From assembly GCA_903892315.1 (NCBI GenBank), contig CAITHY010000022.1, positions 1-41,953 on the forward strand: a stretch of DNA of 41,953 bases, given 5' to 3'. The stretch's first letter is position 1; every line of letters begins with the position of its first letter. Shown here one piece after another: positions 8,271 through 16,484 of this stretch. The translations under genes and the position numbers were made by a program. Source of the stretch: an uncultured beta proteobacterium. Lineage in GTDB: Bacteria > Pseudomonadota > Gammaproteobacteria > Burkholderiales > Burkholderiaceae. The notes below the pieces were generated by a model. It saw only the letters and a program-made list of their open reading frames with translations, had not been told where the DNA came from and searched no databases.

Positions 8271-9176
8271 ATGGCCTATTTACCGTCTTTAAGGCAGTTA
8301 GGGTATTTCGTTGCATTGGCTAAAGAGCTCAATTTCACGCGCGCAGCCCAAGCCTGTTTTGTCGGTCAGTCGACCTTAAGTGCCGGCCTCAAGGAGTTGG
8401 AAGAGGCATTGGGAATACATTTGGTAGAGCGTGATCGGCAGAATGTATCCATCACTCCAATGGGATTAGAGGTTCTAGAGCGTGCCAAGCTCATTTTGGC
8501 AGCATCTGAAGATTTAGTGGAGTATGCGGGCGCAACTGGCAAACCCATGACTGCCACAATTCGTTTGGGCGTCATACCAACGATCGCACCATTTCTATTG
8601 CCAACAGTGCTTCCGGAAATACGCAGGCGTTTTCCAGAACTCAAAATCACACTCAGAGAAGATCTCACTGCCAATCTACTTTCCAGATTAGCTGAACATA
8701 AATTGGATTTTGCTTTGATAGCGCTTCCATATGATGTAGAAAGTCTACTTGTTCAAGAATTATTTGACGATCATTTTTGGTTGGTTGCAAAAGAAGGTGA
8801 CCCGGCCCTGAAGGGAAAAGAAGTGACCTTGCCTGCCAAGATGGCTGAGCGACTCTTATTGCTAGAGGAGGGGCATTGTCTGCGAGAGCATAGCTTGCAA
8901 GCATGCAAGCGCACCGACATTCGTAAAGCTGAAGGGATGGAGGCCACTAGTTTGCTGACATTATTGCAAATGGTGGAGTCTGGACTTGGGATTGCTCTAC
9001 TTCCTGGGATGGCGGTCAAAAGTAGTCTATTAAATAACTCTGAGTTAGTAGCAAAAGAGTTGGCCTCACCAGCACCCAAGAGGGTCATTGCCTTGGTTGC
9101 GCGTCCCTCTACCGCACATACTCAAGAATTTAACGCGCTAGCAGATTGCATCCGCGAACAATTTGGGTCGGCATAA
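8271..9176 (+). CDS. oxyR: Hydrogen-peroxide sensing transcription activator OxyR
   Basis: A 301-residue LysR-type regulator: N-terminal winged helix-turn-helix ('LRQLGYFVALAKELNFTRAA', 'STLSAGLKELEEALG') and a C-terminal sensor domain. Two cysteines, Cys203 and Cys212, sit in 'EEGHCLREHSLQAC'. Their 9-residue spacing and context match the peroxide-sensing Cys199/Cys208 pair of E. coli OxyR, which separates it from ordinary LysR proteins. It is divergent from the rubrerythrin-rubredoxin-reductase genes, the probable targets. The start is ATG 8271, with TGGAG just upstream; a GTG at 8265 overlaps that ribosome site and is less likely. Confidence 0.93.
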   Translation: MAYLPSLRQLGYFVALAKELNFTRAAQACFVGQSTLSAGLKELEEALGIHLVERDRQNVSITPMGLEVLERAKLILAASEDLVEYAGATGKPMTATIRLGVIPTIAPFLLPTVLPEIRRRFPELKITLREDLTANLLSRLAEHKLDFALIALPYDVESLLVQELFDDHFWLVAKEGDPALKGKEVTLPAKMAERLLLLEEGHCLREHSLQACKRTDIRKAEGMEATSLLTLLQMVESGLGIALLPGMAVKSSLLNNSELVAKELASPAPKRVIALVARPSTAHTQEFNALADCIREQFGSA

Positions 9177-9247
9177 TCGCATGCTCAGCAAAATTTATCA
9201 ATTCTTGTTACAGTCAATCCTCTTTTTACTTACTTAAAAGGCAGCAA

Positions 9248-10348
9248 ATGTCAGGCAAAGAAATTATGTTCACTCCGGTAAATCTCGGGGCACTTCATTT
9301 AAAAAACCGTTTAGTCATGGCGCCACTTACTAGAATGCGTGCGGTAGATGGTGATGTGCCTAATCCGTTAGCGAAAACATATTACGCACAACGTGCAAGT
9401 GCCGGACTCATTATTACTGAAGCAACACAGATTTCTCCGCTGGGTAAGGGCTACCCAGCGACGCCTGGAATTTATTCAGCGCAACAAACTGCTGCATGGA
9501 AAGAGATTGTTGAGGCGGTCCATGCCAAGGGCGGTGCGATTGTTGCGCAGTTGTGGCACGTTGGGCGTATCTCCCATTCTTCCTTACATCCAGAGCAAGG
9601 TGTGCCTGAGGCGCCCTCCGCCATTGCAGCGGCTGGCCAAACCTATGGCGCAGATTGGAAGTTGCATGACTATGAAACTCCAACAGTGATGAGTTTGGAG
9701 GATATCGCTCGCTTGCTCAAAGAGTTCGAGGCGGCGGCACAAAATGCAAAAGCTGCAGGCTTTGATGGTATTGAGATTCACTCAGCTAACGGCTACTTGT
9801 TGGATCAGTTCTTGCAAGATAAGACCAATCAGCGTACAGATGAATATGGCGGCTCTATTGAAAATCGCTTGCGCTTATTAGGTCAAGTTATCGAAGCTGT
9901 CAGCAAAGTATTCTCAAGCGATAAAGTAGGAGTTCGTCTTTCACCATACGGTACTTTCAACGATATGGGGGATAGCAATCCAGTAGCGTTGTTCACTGCC
10001 GCAATTGAGAAGCTCAATGGCTATCACTTGGCTTATGTGCATATGATTGAGCCACGTTCAACTAGCGCTGGTGGCGGGGATCAAGTCTTGGAAGATGCTC
10101 CGATTACTTCAGAGATGTTCCGTGCTGCTTACCAAGGAAAATTCATCACTGCCGGCGGCTATGATCAGGCTATGGGTGAGAAGGTGTTAGAGGATGGTTT
10201 GGCTGATGCAGTTGCTTACGGCCGCCTCTATATTTCCAATCCAGATTTAGCGGAGAGATTCCAGCAGGGTGCCACATTAAATCCATATAACCGCGCTACT
10301 TTTTATGGTGGCGAAGAAGTGGGTTATACAGACTACCCAACTCTGTAA
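9248..10348 (+). CDS. Old Yellow Enzyme-family alkene reductase (NemA-like)
   Basis: A 366-residue FMN-dependent ene-reductase. Motifs: 'NRLVMAPLTRMRA' near the N-terminus, 'QLWHVGRISH', 'EIHSANGYLLDQFLQDKTN', 'RTDEYGGSIENRLRL' and the C-terminal phosphate-binding 'AYGRLYISNPDLAERF'. This is the classical NemA/12-oxophytodienoate-reductase type acting on activated C=C bonds and nitro compounds with NAD(P)H. ATG 9248 has AAGG 6 bases upstream; ATG 9266 is an alternative that would remove six residues. It follows oxyR on the same strand after 71 bases, compatible with an electrophile-stress role, but shared regulation is inference. Confidence 0.9.
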   Translation: MSGKEIMFTPVNLGALHLKNRLVMAPLTRMRAVDGDVPNPLAKTYYAQRASAGLIITEATQISPLGKGYPATPGIYSAQQTAAWKEIVEAVHAKGGAIVAQLWHVGRISHSSLHPEQGVPEAPSAIAAAGQTYGADWKLHDYETPTVMSLEDIARLLKEFEAAAQNAKAAGFDGIEIHSANGYLLDQFLQDKTNQRTDEYGGSIENRLRLLGQVIEAVSKVFSSDKVGVRLSPYGTFNDMGDSNPVALFTAAIEKLNGYHLAYVHMIEPRSTSAGGGDQVLEDAPITSEMFRAAYQGKFITAGGYDQAMGEKVLEDGLADAVAYGRLYISNPDLAERFQQGATLNPYNRATFYGGEEVGYTDYPTL

Positions 10349-10381
10349 TAGAAACCCCAAATTCTGGGGTGGTTACTAATG

Positions 10382-10414
10382 AATCCCGCTCTTAATAAAG
10401 CGGGATTATTTTTT
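10382..10414 (+). terminator. Rho-independent terminator after the alkene reductase
   Basis: AATCCCGCT (10382-10390) pairs with AGCGGGATT (10399-10407), followed by ATTTTTT. A weaker hairpin ACCCC...GGGGT (10354-10370) lies just before. The terminator overlaps the 3' end of the convergent small membrane protein gene. Confidence 0.85.
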
Positions 10415-10591
10415 GTCTTCGGGGTCTTTTAAAAGATCGTAATGATTGGCTACGAGCAACATAGCAAGTGATGCGCAACCCATGGCAAAAAATTGCCATT
10501 GATGCAACATCGCGGTGCCCACGACAGTCATCAAGACTGTCCAGCCGATTGCCATCTTGGCTTTTTTAGAGAGAGGTTTCATTTTAGACAT
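10406..10591 (-). CDS. Small two-helix membrane protein, unknown function
   Basis: A 61-residue protein with a basic N-terminus ('MSKMKPLSKKAK'), two hydrophobic segments ('AIGWTVLMTVVGTAML' and 'FFAMGCASLAMLLVA') and a charged tail 'DLLKDPEDKK'. I do not recognise a family. Its ATG lies inside the last codons of the cytochrome b561 gene (ATGTCTAA, 8-base overlap), which suggests translational coupling and a related role. An ATG nine bases further in is an alternative start. Confidence 0.65.
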   Translation of the reverse strand: MSKMKPLSKKAKMAIGWTVLMTVVGTAMLHQWQFFAMGCASLAMLLVANHYDLLKDPEDKK

Positions 10592-11120
10592 CAACTTTGT
10601 TCAACATACGACGAAGTGTATCGTCCTTTACGATGTAATGTTGCCACAAGCCTGCTAAAGCATGAATCCCAATCAAAAAGTAGAGTGCGTTTCCTAAAAA
10701 TTCATGGATCCCTTCCGCAACTTTTTTCATCTCTGGATTGGGGGTAATTAGCTGAGGCCACACCAAGCCAAAAAAGTGGATTTCTTTACCGCCATACTGG
10801 AAATACAAGATGCCAAAGATGGGTGATATCAAGAGCAGGGCATATAGCAGCCAATGCATCGCCTTGGCTAATGAAATGAATGCTGTTTTTGGGTTTGTGG
10901 GCTCGGGAACGCCATAAGTTAAACGAATTATCAAGCGAAGAGCTATGGCTATAAAAATGAGCTGACCAATAACCCCATGGACCGTTTTACACAACTCACG
11001 AAGTTCGCTTCCCTTGGGAAATTGTCCTTTGAGCTCAATCACTGCAAATGCAGCAATAAGCAGGAAGAAAACAAACCAATGGAAGAATATGGATGCAGGG
11101 TGGTATTTAGTTTTTGGCAT
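10584..11120 (-). CDS. Cytochrome b561 (CybB family)
   Basis: A 178-residue integral membrane di-haem cytochrome with four transmembrane helices. Candidate haem-ligand histidines are His14 ('IFFHWFVF'), His48 ('TVHGVIGQ'), His139 ('GIHEFLG') and His153 ('IGIHALAGLWQHY'), matching the spacing of E. coli CybB, which oxidises superoxide and reduces ubiquinone. It is first in a two-gene unit with a small membrane protein. A Fur-box-like sequence lies 34 bases upstream of the start, suggesting iron-responsive control. Confidence 0.9.
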   Translation of the reverse strand: MPKTKYHPASIFFHWFVFFLLIAAFAVIELKGQFPKGSELRELCKTVHGVIGQLIFIAIALRLIIRLTYGVPEPTNPKTAFISLAKAMHWLLYALLLISPIFGILYFQYGGKEIHFFGLVWPQLITPNPEMKKVAEGIHEFLGNALYFLIGIHALAGLWQHYIVKDDTLRRMLNKVDV

Positions 11121-11153
11121 TACATTTGGATGTTAAGTGAATTCATCGCAAAT

Positions 11154-11172
11154 GATAATGAATCTCATTAAC
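11154..11172. promoter_or_regulatory. Fur-box-like site upstream of cytochrome b561
   Basis: GATAATGAATCTCATTAAC agrees with the 19-base Fur consensus (GATAATGATAATCATTATC) at about 15 positions. It lies between the cytochrome b561 start and the end of the preceding operon, so repression by iron-loaded Fur is plausible. The call is by eye only. Confidence 0.6.
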
Positions 11173-11217
11173 ATTTTTAATGTCAGGGACTTTGCCCTTT
11201 AGGGCGTTAATTCAGAC

Positions 11218-11409
11218 TCAGTTATTGAGTCTCACTTTCGCACTGAGCTCATTTGCTGGGCCACGCTTGTCTATTTGCGAGAGTCTAAGAGCTTCAACTT
11301 CGAAATCTAGCTGCCCAGGATGGAATTCCTCGTCATTCTGAAGGTGGATGACGTAAGTCCACACTAGTTCACGACCCCGATTTTTAAAAACATCTACTAC
11401 ACGTTTCAT
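11218..11409 (-). CDS. Small hypothetical protein (63 aa)
   Basis: A soluble, charged 63-residue protein ('MKRVVDVFKNRGRELVWTYV...') without signal peptide, Cys pair or recognisable motif. AAAGG lies 9 bases before the ATG, and the gene starts 23 bases after the DUF4239 gene, so it is probably the last gene of the lldD operon. No function can be proposed. Confidence 0.6.
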   Translation of the reverse strand: MKRVVDVFKNRGRELVWTYVIHLQNDEEFHPGQLDFEVEALRLSQIDKRGPANELSAKVRLNN

Positions 11410-11432
11410 CTAGACCGCCTTTAGGGTGAAGC

Positions 11433-12233
11433 TTATTGATTGCTGATAGAAGGGCTGGCGATTTTCATCTGTTGGATGAGGTTGTTTTTTAGTGCTAGTA
11501 AGTTTCTCGCTTCAATGCGGATGACCCCGCCTCTTGGACTATCAATGTCCGCAATCAAAAAGAAAGATATTGAGATGACAAACGGGAAGATCATGAATAG
11601 GCCGATGTTCTTCTCAAAATTGCGTGCGCCAAATCCAACCAAGAGATTGGCGCAAATCGCGATTGCTGCCATCAACGCCCAAGCGGTAAGGGGGATGCGA
11701 TTCCACCAAGCTGCCTGAACATAGCCTTGAGAATTCAAAACATCATTCATGCCGGAGGCAACTAATGCAATAGCAGCAGTGTGTTGCGTGCGAACGGTTG
11801 GCAGAATCTCATTCCAGAGGGCAGTTTGCAGCTGATCTGTTTTATTGCGAATATCTTCAATCTTTTCTGGGCTCTGTCTTGAGTAAAACAAAATACGTTG
11901 ATCTGCATATTGAAGTAAAAGCTCCTTGGTAGCGGCAGCTGCTTTTGGCGGCAGGAGATCAGTTCTTAAGAATTCAGTACCAATGGCATTTGCCTCTCCT
12001 TCTTCAAGGATCTCGCGCTGATCATGCCGATTAATCGCCATTGAGAAGGTAAAGCCAATAATTAAGGCTAGCAAGGTTAAGGTTGCTGTTTGAATAATGC
12101 CAAGATCTGCGGATGTCTCAGTATCTTTTGTGCGGTAGCGACTCAGGGCGGCATATCCAAACCAAACACAGAAGGCAAATACTAGAAGTGAGACGACAAA
12201 GACAGCAAGAGGGTAGTTGAGAATGGGAAAAAT
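11433..12233 (-). CDS. DUF4239 (bestrophin-like) membrane protein with unusual start
   Basis: Residues 'LALIIGFTFSMAINRHDQRE', 'EEGEANAIGTEFLRTDLL' and four hydrophobic segments match DUF4239 proteins. The open frame runs from directly after the lldD stop codon. No ATG, GTG or TTG occurs until TTG 12074, which lies inside the second transmembrane segment and would remove the first helix ('YPLAVFVVSLLVFAF'). The first codon after the lldD TAA is ATT, 9 bases downstream of AGGA in the lldD tail, so an ATT start (266 residues) is my preferred model. CTG 12146 and TTG 12074 are alternatives. Function unknown. Confidence 0.75.
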   Translation of the reverse strand: MFPILNYPLAVFVVSLLVFAFCVWFGYAALSRYRTKDTETSADLGIIQTATLTLLALIIGFTFSMAINRHDQREILEEGEANAIGTEFLRTDLLPPKAAAATKELLLQYADQRILFYSRQSPEKIEDIRNKTDQLQTALWNEILPTVRTQHTAAIALVASGMNDVLNSQGYVQAAWWNRIPLTAWALMAAIAICANLLVGFGARNFEKNIGLFMIFPFVISISFFLIADIDSPRGGVIRIEARNLLALKNNLIQQMKIASPSISNQ

Positions 12234-13379
12234 TTAAAAGGTTCCTGGATACAAAATATCTTTAGTCACATTCTGAATATCGCGATGGCCTGTGAATGCC
12301 ATGGTGATATCCAACTCATTGTGAATTAACTCTAAACATTTGGTTACACCAGCCTCACCCATGGCGCCTAAGCCATACAGGAAAGGGCGACCAATCATCG
12401 TGCCACGTGCGCCTAAGGCCCAGGCTTTTAAAACATCTTGACCTGAGCGAATGCCGCCATCCATCCATACTTCAATATCTTTACCAACAGCCTCCACAAT
12501 TCCAGGCAAGGCCTGAATGCTGGAGACAGCGCCATCTAATTGACGACCGCCATGATTGGAAACAATTAAAGCATCCGCGCCAGAGTTTGCTGCCAAGCGT
12601 GCATCGCCTTCATCTAAGATGCCTTTAATGATCAGCTTTCCACCCCAGAGTTTTTTAATCCATTCCACGTCACCCCAATTGAGACCTGGATCAAATTGCT
12701 CTGCGGTCCAGGAAGACAGTGAGGACATATTGCCCACGCCAGTAGCGTGACCAACGATATTGCGGAAAGTCCTGCGTGGCGTCATCGCCATGCCCAAGCA
12801 CCAGCGTGGCTTGGTTGCCATATTGATCATATTAGCAATGGTCAATTTGGGTGGAGCAGATAAACCATTTTTTAAATCTTTATGACGTTGACCTAAGATC
12901 TGCAGATCTAAAGTCAACACTAGCGCAGAACATTTGGCTGCTTTAGCTCGCTCAATCAAGCGCTCAATAAAGCCGCGATCTTTCATGACATAGAGTTGAA
13001 ACCAAAATGGTTTTGTAGTGCGCTCTGCCACGTCTTCAATTGAGCAGATGCTCATAGTCGATAAACAGAATGGCACACCAAACTTTTCAGCGGCCTTGGC
13101 TGCCAGAATTTCACCGTCGGCATGTTGCATTCCAGTAAGGCCTGTGGGCGCGAGTGCCACCGGCATGGCGACTTCTTGATCAATCATAGTTGTCTTAGTG
13201 GTGCGGTTGGTCATATTGACCGCCACACGCTGACGCAATTTAATCTTTTGAAAATCGGATTCATTAGCGCGGTATGTTGACTCGGTCCATGATCCTGAGT
13301 CGGCATAGTCATAGAACATTTTGGGGGTGCGCTTTTGATGGAGGACTCGCAAGTCTTCTATATTGGTAATGATTGCCAC
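12234..13379 (-). CDS. lldD: FMN-dependent alpha-hydroxy-acid dehydrogenase, probably L-lactate dehydrogenase
   Basis: A 381-residue FMN enzyme of the LldD/glycolate oxidase family that oxidises L-2-hydroxy acids to keto acids and passes electrons to the respiratory chain. It shows 'APTGLTGMQHADGE', 'FQLYVMKDR', the catalytic 'SNHGGRQLDGA' and 'DGGIRSGQDVLKAWALGARG', the FMN phosphate site. The start is GTG with AAGGA 6 bases upstream. L-lactate is the most likely substrate, but related hydroxy acids cannot be excluded. It heads an operon with the DUF4239 gene. Confidence 0.87.
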   Translation of the reverse strand: MAIITNIEDLRVLHQKRTPKMFYDYADSGSWTESTYRANESDFQKIKLRQRVAVNMTNRTTKTTMIDQEVAMPVALAPTGLTGMQHADGEILAAKAAEKFGVPFCLSTMSICSIEDVAERTTKPFWFQLYVMKDRGFIERLIERAKAAKCSALVLTLDLQILGQRHKDLKNGLSAPPKLTIANMINMATKPRWCLGMAMTPRRTFRNIVGHATGVGNMSSLSSWTAEQFDPGLNWGDVEWIKKLWGGKLIIKGILDEGDARLAANSGADALIVSNHGGRQLDGAVSSIQALPGIVEAVGKDIEVWMDGGIRSGQDVLKAWALGARGTMIGRPFLYGLGAMGEAGVTKCLELIHNELDITMAFTGHRDIQNVTKDILYPGTF

Positions 13380-13525
13380 AATGTATCCTTCTGTTTAATG
13401 CTATTTTGTTGAAGCAAATGCTTAATTTAAGCTCTATCTTAGCAATACCGGGGATTTGTTTCTACAATGCTAGGGTATCCCTTGCTTGAGGGCCTCCAAT
13501 GACTACTTCCCCAATAAGCCCCTGA

Positions 13526-14428
13526 ATGCACCAGCTGAATTTCGCCACAATCGCCTACCTGCTCACCGCTACCGCTTTATGGGCAGGTAATGCAATTGCT
13601 GGGCGATTATTGGTAGGAAGCATCTCCCCCATCACCTTAAGTGCAGTCCGTTGGGGATTGGCTGCCGTGCTTTTGCTTCCCTTGGGTTGGCGTGTATTTA
13701 TGTCGGGAAGCGCCTTGTGGCAAAACAAGAAGCGTTTCCTGCTTTTGGGTTTATTCGGAGTAGGCAGCTACAACGTACTGTTATATCTTGCTCTTCAAAC
13801 ATCCACAGCCATTAACGTCACTCTGATCGGCGCCAGTATGCCCATCTGGATGTTATTCATTGGTGCAGTGTTTTATCGGGTAAAGCCCAGCATCTTGCAG
13901 ATGATTGGCGCAGTCGTGAGTTTGCTGGGGGTTGGTATTGTCCTTACCCGTGGAGATCTGGCGGCCTTGCTGTCTATGCAAATGGTAGTGGGCGATCTTT
14001 TAATCATGCTGGCCACTATCTTGTGGGCGTTTTATAGTTGGATGTTAAGCCGTCCGGGATCCAGTACAGAGCGTCAATGGCCATGGGCTGAATTTTTAAT
14101 GGCACAAGTAACAGTCGGCCTATTGTGGACAGGATTTTTTGATGGTTTTGAAATCGCAGCTGGTCATGCTTTTCTGGATCTGAATTGGTGGACCGCCTCT
14201 TTAATTCTCTTTGTGGCAATTGGACCATCCTTAATTGCCTATCGCTGCTGGGGTCTAGGGGTCAACGGAGCAGGACCTACAGTTGCCGCCTTTTTTGCTA
14301 ATTTCATCCCCTTGTTTACTGCGCTTTTATCGGCTGCCATACTGGGTGAGCCTCCCCAACTGTTTCATGGACTCGCCTTTGCGCTGATAGTAGTGGGTAT
14401 TGTGGTCTCCTCTAAAAGAGCAGGGTAA
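13526..14428 (+). CDS. EamA/DMT-family transporter
   Basis: A 300-residue inner-membrane protein with about ten hydrophobic helices arranged as two EamA repeats. The N-terminal 'ALWAGNAIAGRLLVGSISPITLSAVRW' is typical of drug/metabolite exporters, as is the C-terminal 'IPLFTALLSAAILGEPPQ'. The substrate cannot be predicted. It is divergent from lldD across 146 bases and is followed by a small hairpin with a T-run. Confidence 0.88.
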   Translation: MHQLNFATIAYLLTATALWAGNAIAGRLLVGSISPITLSAVRWGLAAVLLLPLGWRVFMSGSALWQNKKRFLLLGLFGVGSYNVLLYLALQTSTAINVTLIGASMPIWMLFIGAVFYRVKPSILQMIGAVVSLLGVGIVLTRGDLAALLSMQMVVGDLLIMLATILWAFYSWMLSRPGSSTERQWPWAEFLMAQVTVGLLWTGFFDGFEIAAGHAFLDLNWWTASLILFVAIGPSLIAYRCWGLGVNGAGPTVAAFFANFIPLFTALLSAAILGEPPQLFHGLAFALIVVGIVVSSKRAG

Positions 14429-14436
14429 GCCTAGCA

Positions 14437-14458
14437 AAACGGGCAAAAATGCCCTTTT
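14437..14458 (+). terminator. Weak Rho-independent terminator after the EamA gene
   Basis: AAAAC-GGGCA / AAAA loop / TGCCC followed by TTTT (14455-14458). The stem is only 5 bp plus A-T pairs, so this is a modest candidate 8 bases after the stop. Confidence 0.5.
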
Positions 14459-14544
14459 CAGCAGGGTTTTGGGTTTCCAGTCCCCAAGAGGGCCTTAAAT
14501 CAGTATCATTTAGGGCTAACCACAGAAATCCCTAGGAAATTACT

Positions 14545-15693
14545 ATGCCAGGCTTACTTCCCAATGTTGATCCAGACGGTTTATTAGAGTTCTCGGTTGT
14601 GTATACCGACCGCTCTTTAAATCACATGTCTGAAGAGTTCAAGCGCGTGATGGTGGATATTTCTAGCGTCCTTAAAGATGCTTATAACGCTAGTTCTGCA
14701 GTCATCGTTCCCGGTAGTGGAACTTTTGGTATGGAAGCAGTAGCTCGCCAATTTGCCAACAATGAAAAATGCTTAGTCTTGCGTAACGGTTGGTTTAGCT
14801 ATCGCTGGACACAAATTTTTGATTTAGCGAACATTACCAACGATATTACGGTGATCAAAGGCCATCAGTTGGAAGATTCAACGCAGGGGGTATTTGCACC
14901 AGCTCCAATTGAGGAAGTGGTTGCATTCATCAAGAAAGAAAAACCAGCGGTAGTCTTTGCGCCGCACGTAGAAACTTCGGCCGGCATCATTCTTCCAGAT
15001 GATTACCTCAAGGCAGTTGGTGAGGCAGTGCGCTCTGTAAATGGTTTGTTTGTATTGGATTGCATTGCCTCTGGCGCAATGTGGGTTGATATGAAGTCTT
15101 GCAATGTCGATGTATTAATTACTGCACCCCAAAAGGGTTGGAGCAGCTCCCCTTGCTGCGCATTAATCGCTCTAGGCGATCGTGCACGCGAGCGCATTGA
15201 TGCGACCCAAAGCAGCAGCTTTTCTATGGATCTCAAAAAGTGGCTTCAGATCATGGAGGCATATGAAAAAGGTGGTCATGTGTATCACACCACCATGCCT
15301 ACTGATGCCTTAAAGATTTTGCGTAACGTAATGAAGGAGACTCAATCTCTTGGCTTTGCAGCATTAAAGGATCAGCAAGTAGAGTTGGGCACCAAAGTGC
15401 GCAACCTATTAGTCTCACAGGGCTATAGCTCAGTAGCTGCCAAGGGCTTTCAGGCTCCTGGCGTGGTCGTAAGCTACACCAAGGACCCTGATATTCAATC
15501 TGGTAAGAAGTTTATTGCCCTGGGTATGCAAACTGCTGCAGGCGTTCCCTTGCAGTGTGACGAGCGTGCAGATTTCCGCACCTTCCGTCTTGGATTGTTT
15601 GGTTTAGAGAAGTTGGCGAATGTTGATCGCACAGTTGGACATCTTGCTACCGCATTAGAAAAAATTACTGAGACTGAGGCGCAACCTGCTTAA
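14545..15693 (+). CDS. Class-V aminotransferase (alanine-glyoxylate/serine-pyruvate type)
   Basis: A 382-residue PLP enzyme of aminotransferase class V. Features: 'VPGSGTFGMEA' (PLP phosphate region), 'HVETSAGI', Asp172 in 'VLDCIAS' contacting the PLP nitrogen, and Lys197 in 'TAPQKGWSSSP' as the Schiff-base lysine. The pattern fits alanine-glyoxylate or serine-glyoxylate aminotransferases; the true amino donor is not readable. The ribosome site is AGGA before ATG. It is a single-gene unit closed by a strong palindromic terminator. Confidence 0.88.
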   Translation: MPGLLPNVDPDGLLEFSVVYTDRSLNHMSEEFKRVMVDISSVLKDAYNASSAVIVPGSGTFGMEAVARQFANNEKCLVLRNGWFSYRWTQIFDLANITNDITVIKGHQLEDSTQGVFAPAPIEEVVAFIKKEKPAVVFAPHVETSAGIILPDDYLKAVGEAVRSVNGLFVLDCIASGAMWVDMKSCNVDVLITAPQKGWSSSPCCALIALGDRARERIDATQSSSFSMDLKKWLQIMEAYEKGGHVYHTTMPTDALKILRNVMKETQSLGFAALKDQQVELGTKVRNLLVSQGYSSVAAKGFQAPGVVVSYTKDPDIQSGKKFIALGMQTAAGVPLQCDERADFRTFRLGLFGLEKLANVDRTVGHLATALEKITETEAQPA

Positions 15694-15719
15694 GCAATTC
15701 AAGTAGTCCGGCATTAAAA

Positions 15720-15749
15720 AATAAAGGCCATCATTTGATGGCCTTTATT
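15720..15749. terminator. Bidirectional terminator
   Basis: A perfect 14-bp inverted repeat, AATAAAGGCCATCA / TT / TGATGGCCTTTATT, lies between the convergent aminotransferase and beta-barrel protein genes. A- and T-rich flanks let it serve both strands. Confidence 0.88.
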
Positions 15750-15772
15750 GCATTCTAAGGAGATGAATGCAT

Positions 15773-16402
15773 TTATCTAGCTAGGGGGTTGGGAGTGGCG
15801 TCTCCTATCTTGTGCAAAGTGTTGCTATCAACATGATGAAATAACGCTGCTTGATCTTTAATCTTCATCACCGTGTCTTGTTCATAAGACCAAGTGCCAT
15901 CCTCATTGATTGACACTTGTATACGAAACTCTACCGTTCTAAATGCGTAATCCAGAAATGGGTTAGAGGAGATACCTGCGCAGCGATCATCTTCCTTTGC
16001 GAATAATTCAAATTGCTTTGCATTGGCAGCGGTTTTGCCAGAAGCCATCGTAATCATGCCTCGAGGAATGCTCAGCGTATGAATGACGTTACTAGTTGCA
16101 GGCTCCCATAGCCAATAACCCACTTGATCGTGATAGGTTTTTACTTGATCGGGTTTGGTGATGTGGGTATGGTATCTCAAGCCATAAAACAGCTGAGGGC
16201 CATTGGTTTGGGGATCAATTGGTTGGAGCTCAATTTGCTCTACATAAGCCTGCTTCTTTGGTCCTTCGGCTTTGGGTTTTACATCTAAGCCGCGAATGCC
16301 TTCCCAGATCCCGGCCATACCAGTCAAGGGCCCAAGTTGTTCCAGGGTATTGACTGAGTAGCCTTGGGGCTCGGTAAAGATGTCGTCCGGAAAATTACTC
16401 AT
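15773..16402 (-). CDS. Nitrobindin-like haem-binding beta-barrel protein
   Basis: A 209-residue cytosolic protein resembling the THAP4/nitrobindin beta-barrel family. It has 'GPLTGMAGIWEGIRGLD' (the GxWxG signature near residue 30), 'YHDQVGYWLWEP' and 'IPRGMITMASG' in mid-protein, and 'EDTVMKIKD'-like strands near the end. Relatives bind haem or fatty-acid-like ligands; here the ligand is not known. ATG 16402 has AAAGG 6 bases upstream and is preferred over a TTG two codons earlier. It is divergent from the Lys-rich secreted protein gene. Confidence 0.72.
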   Translation of the reverse strand: MSNFPDDIFTEPQGYSVNTLEQLGPLTGMAGIWEGIRGLDVKPKAEGPKKQAYVEQIELQPIDPQTNGPQLFYGLRYHTHITKPDQVKTYHDQVGYWLWEPATSNVIHTLSIPRGMITMASGKTAANAKQFELFAKEDDRCAGISSNPFLDYAFRTVEFRIQVSINEDGTWSYEQDTVMKIKDQAALFHHVDSNTLHKIGDATPNPLAR

Positions 16403-16484
16403 GAGCAACCTTTAAATAAATGAAGCATTTTTCTCAAATTTTTGAGTATTATTAAATTATCCACAAACTATCTTGGAGAATTAC

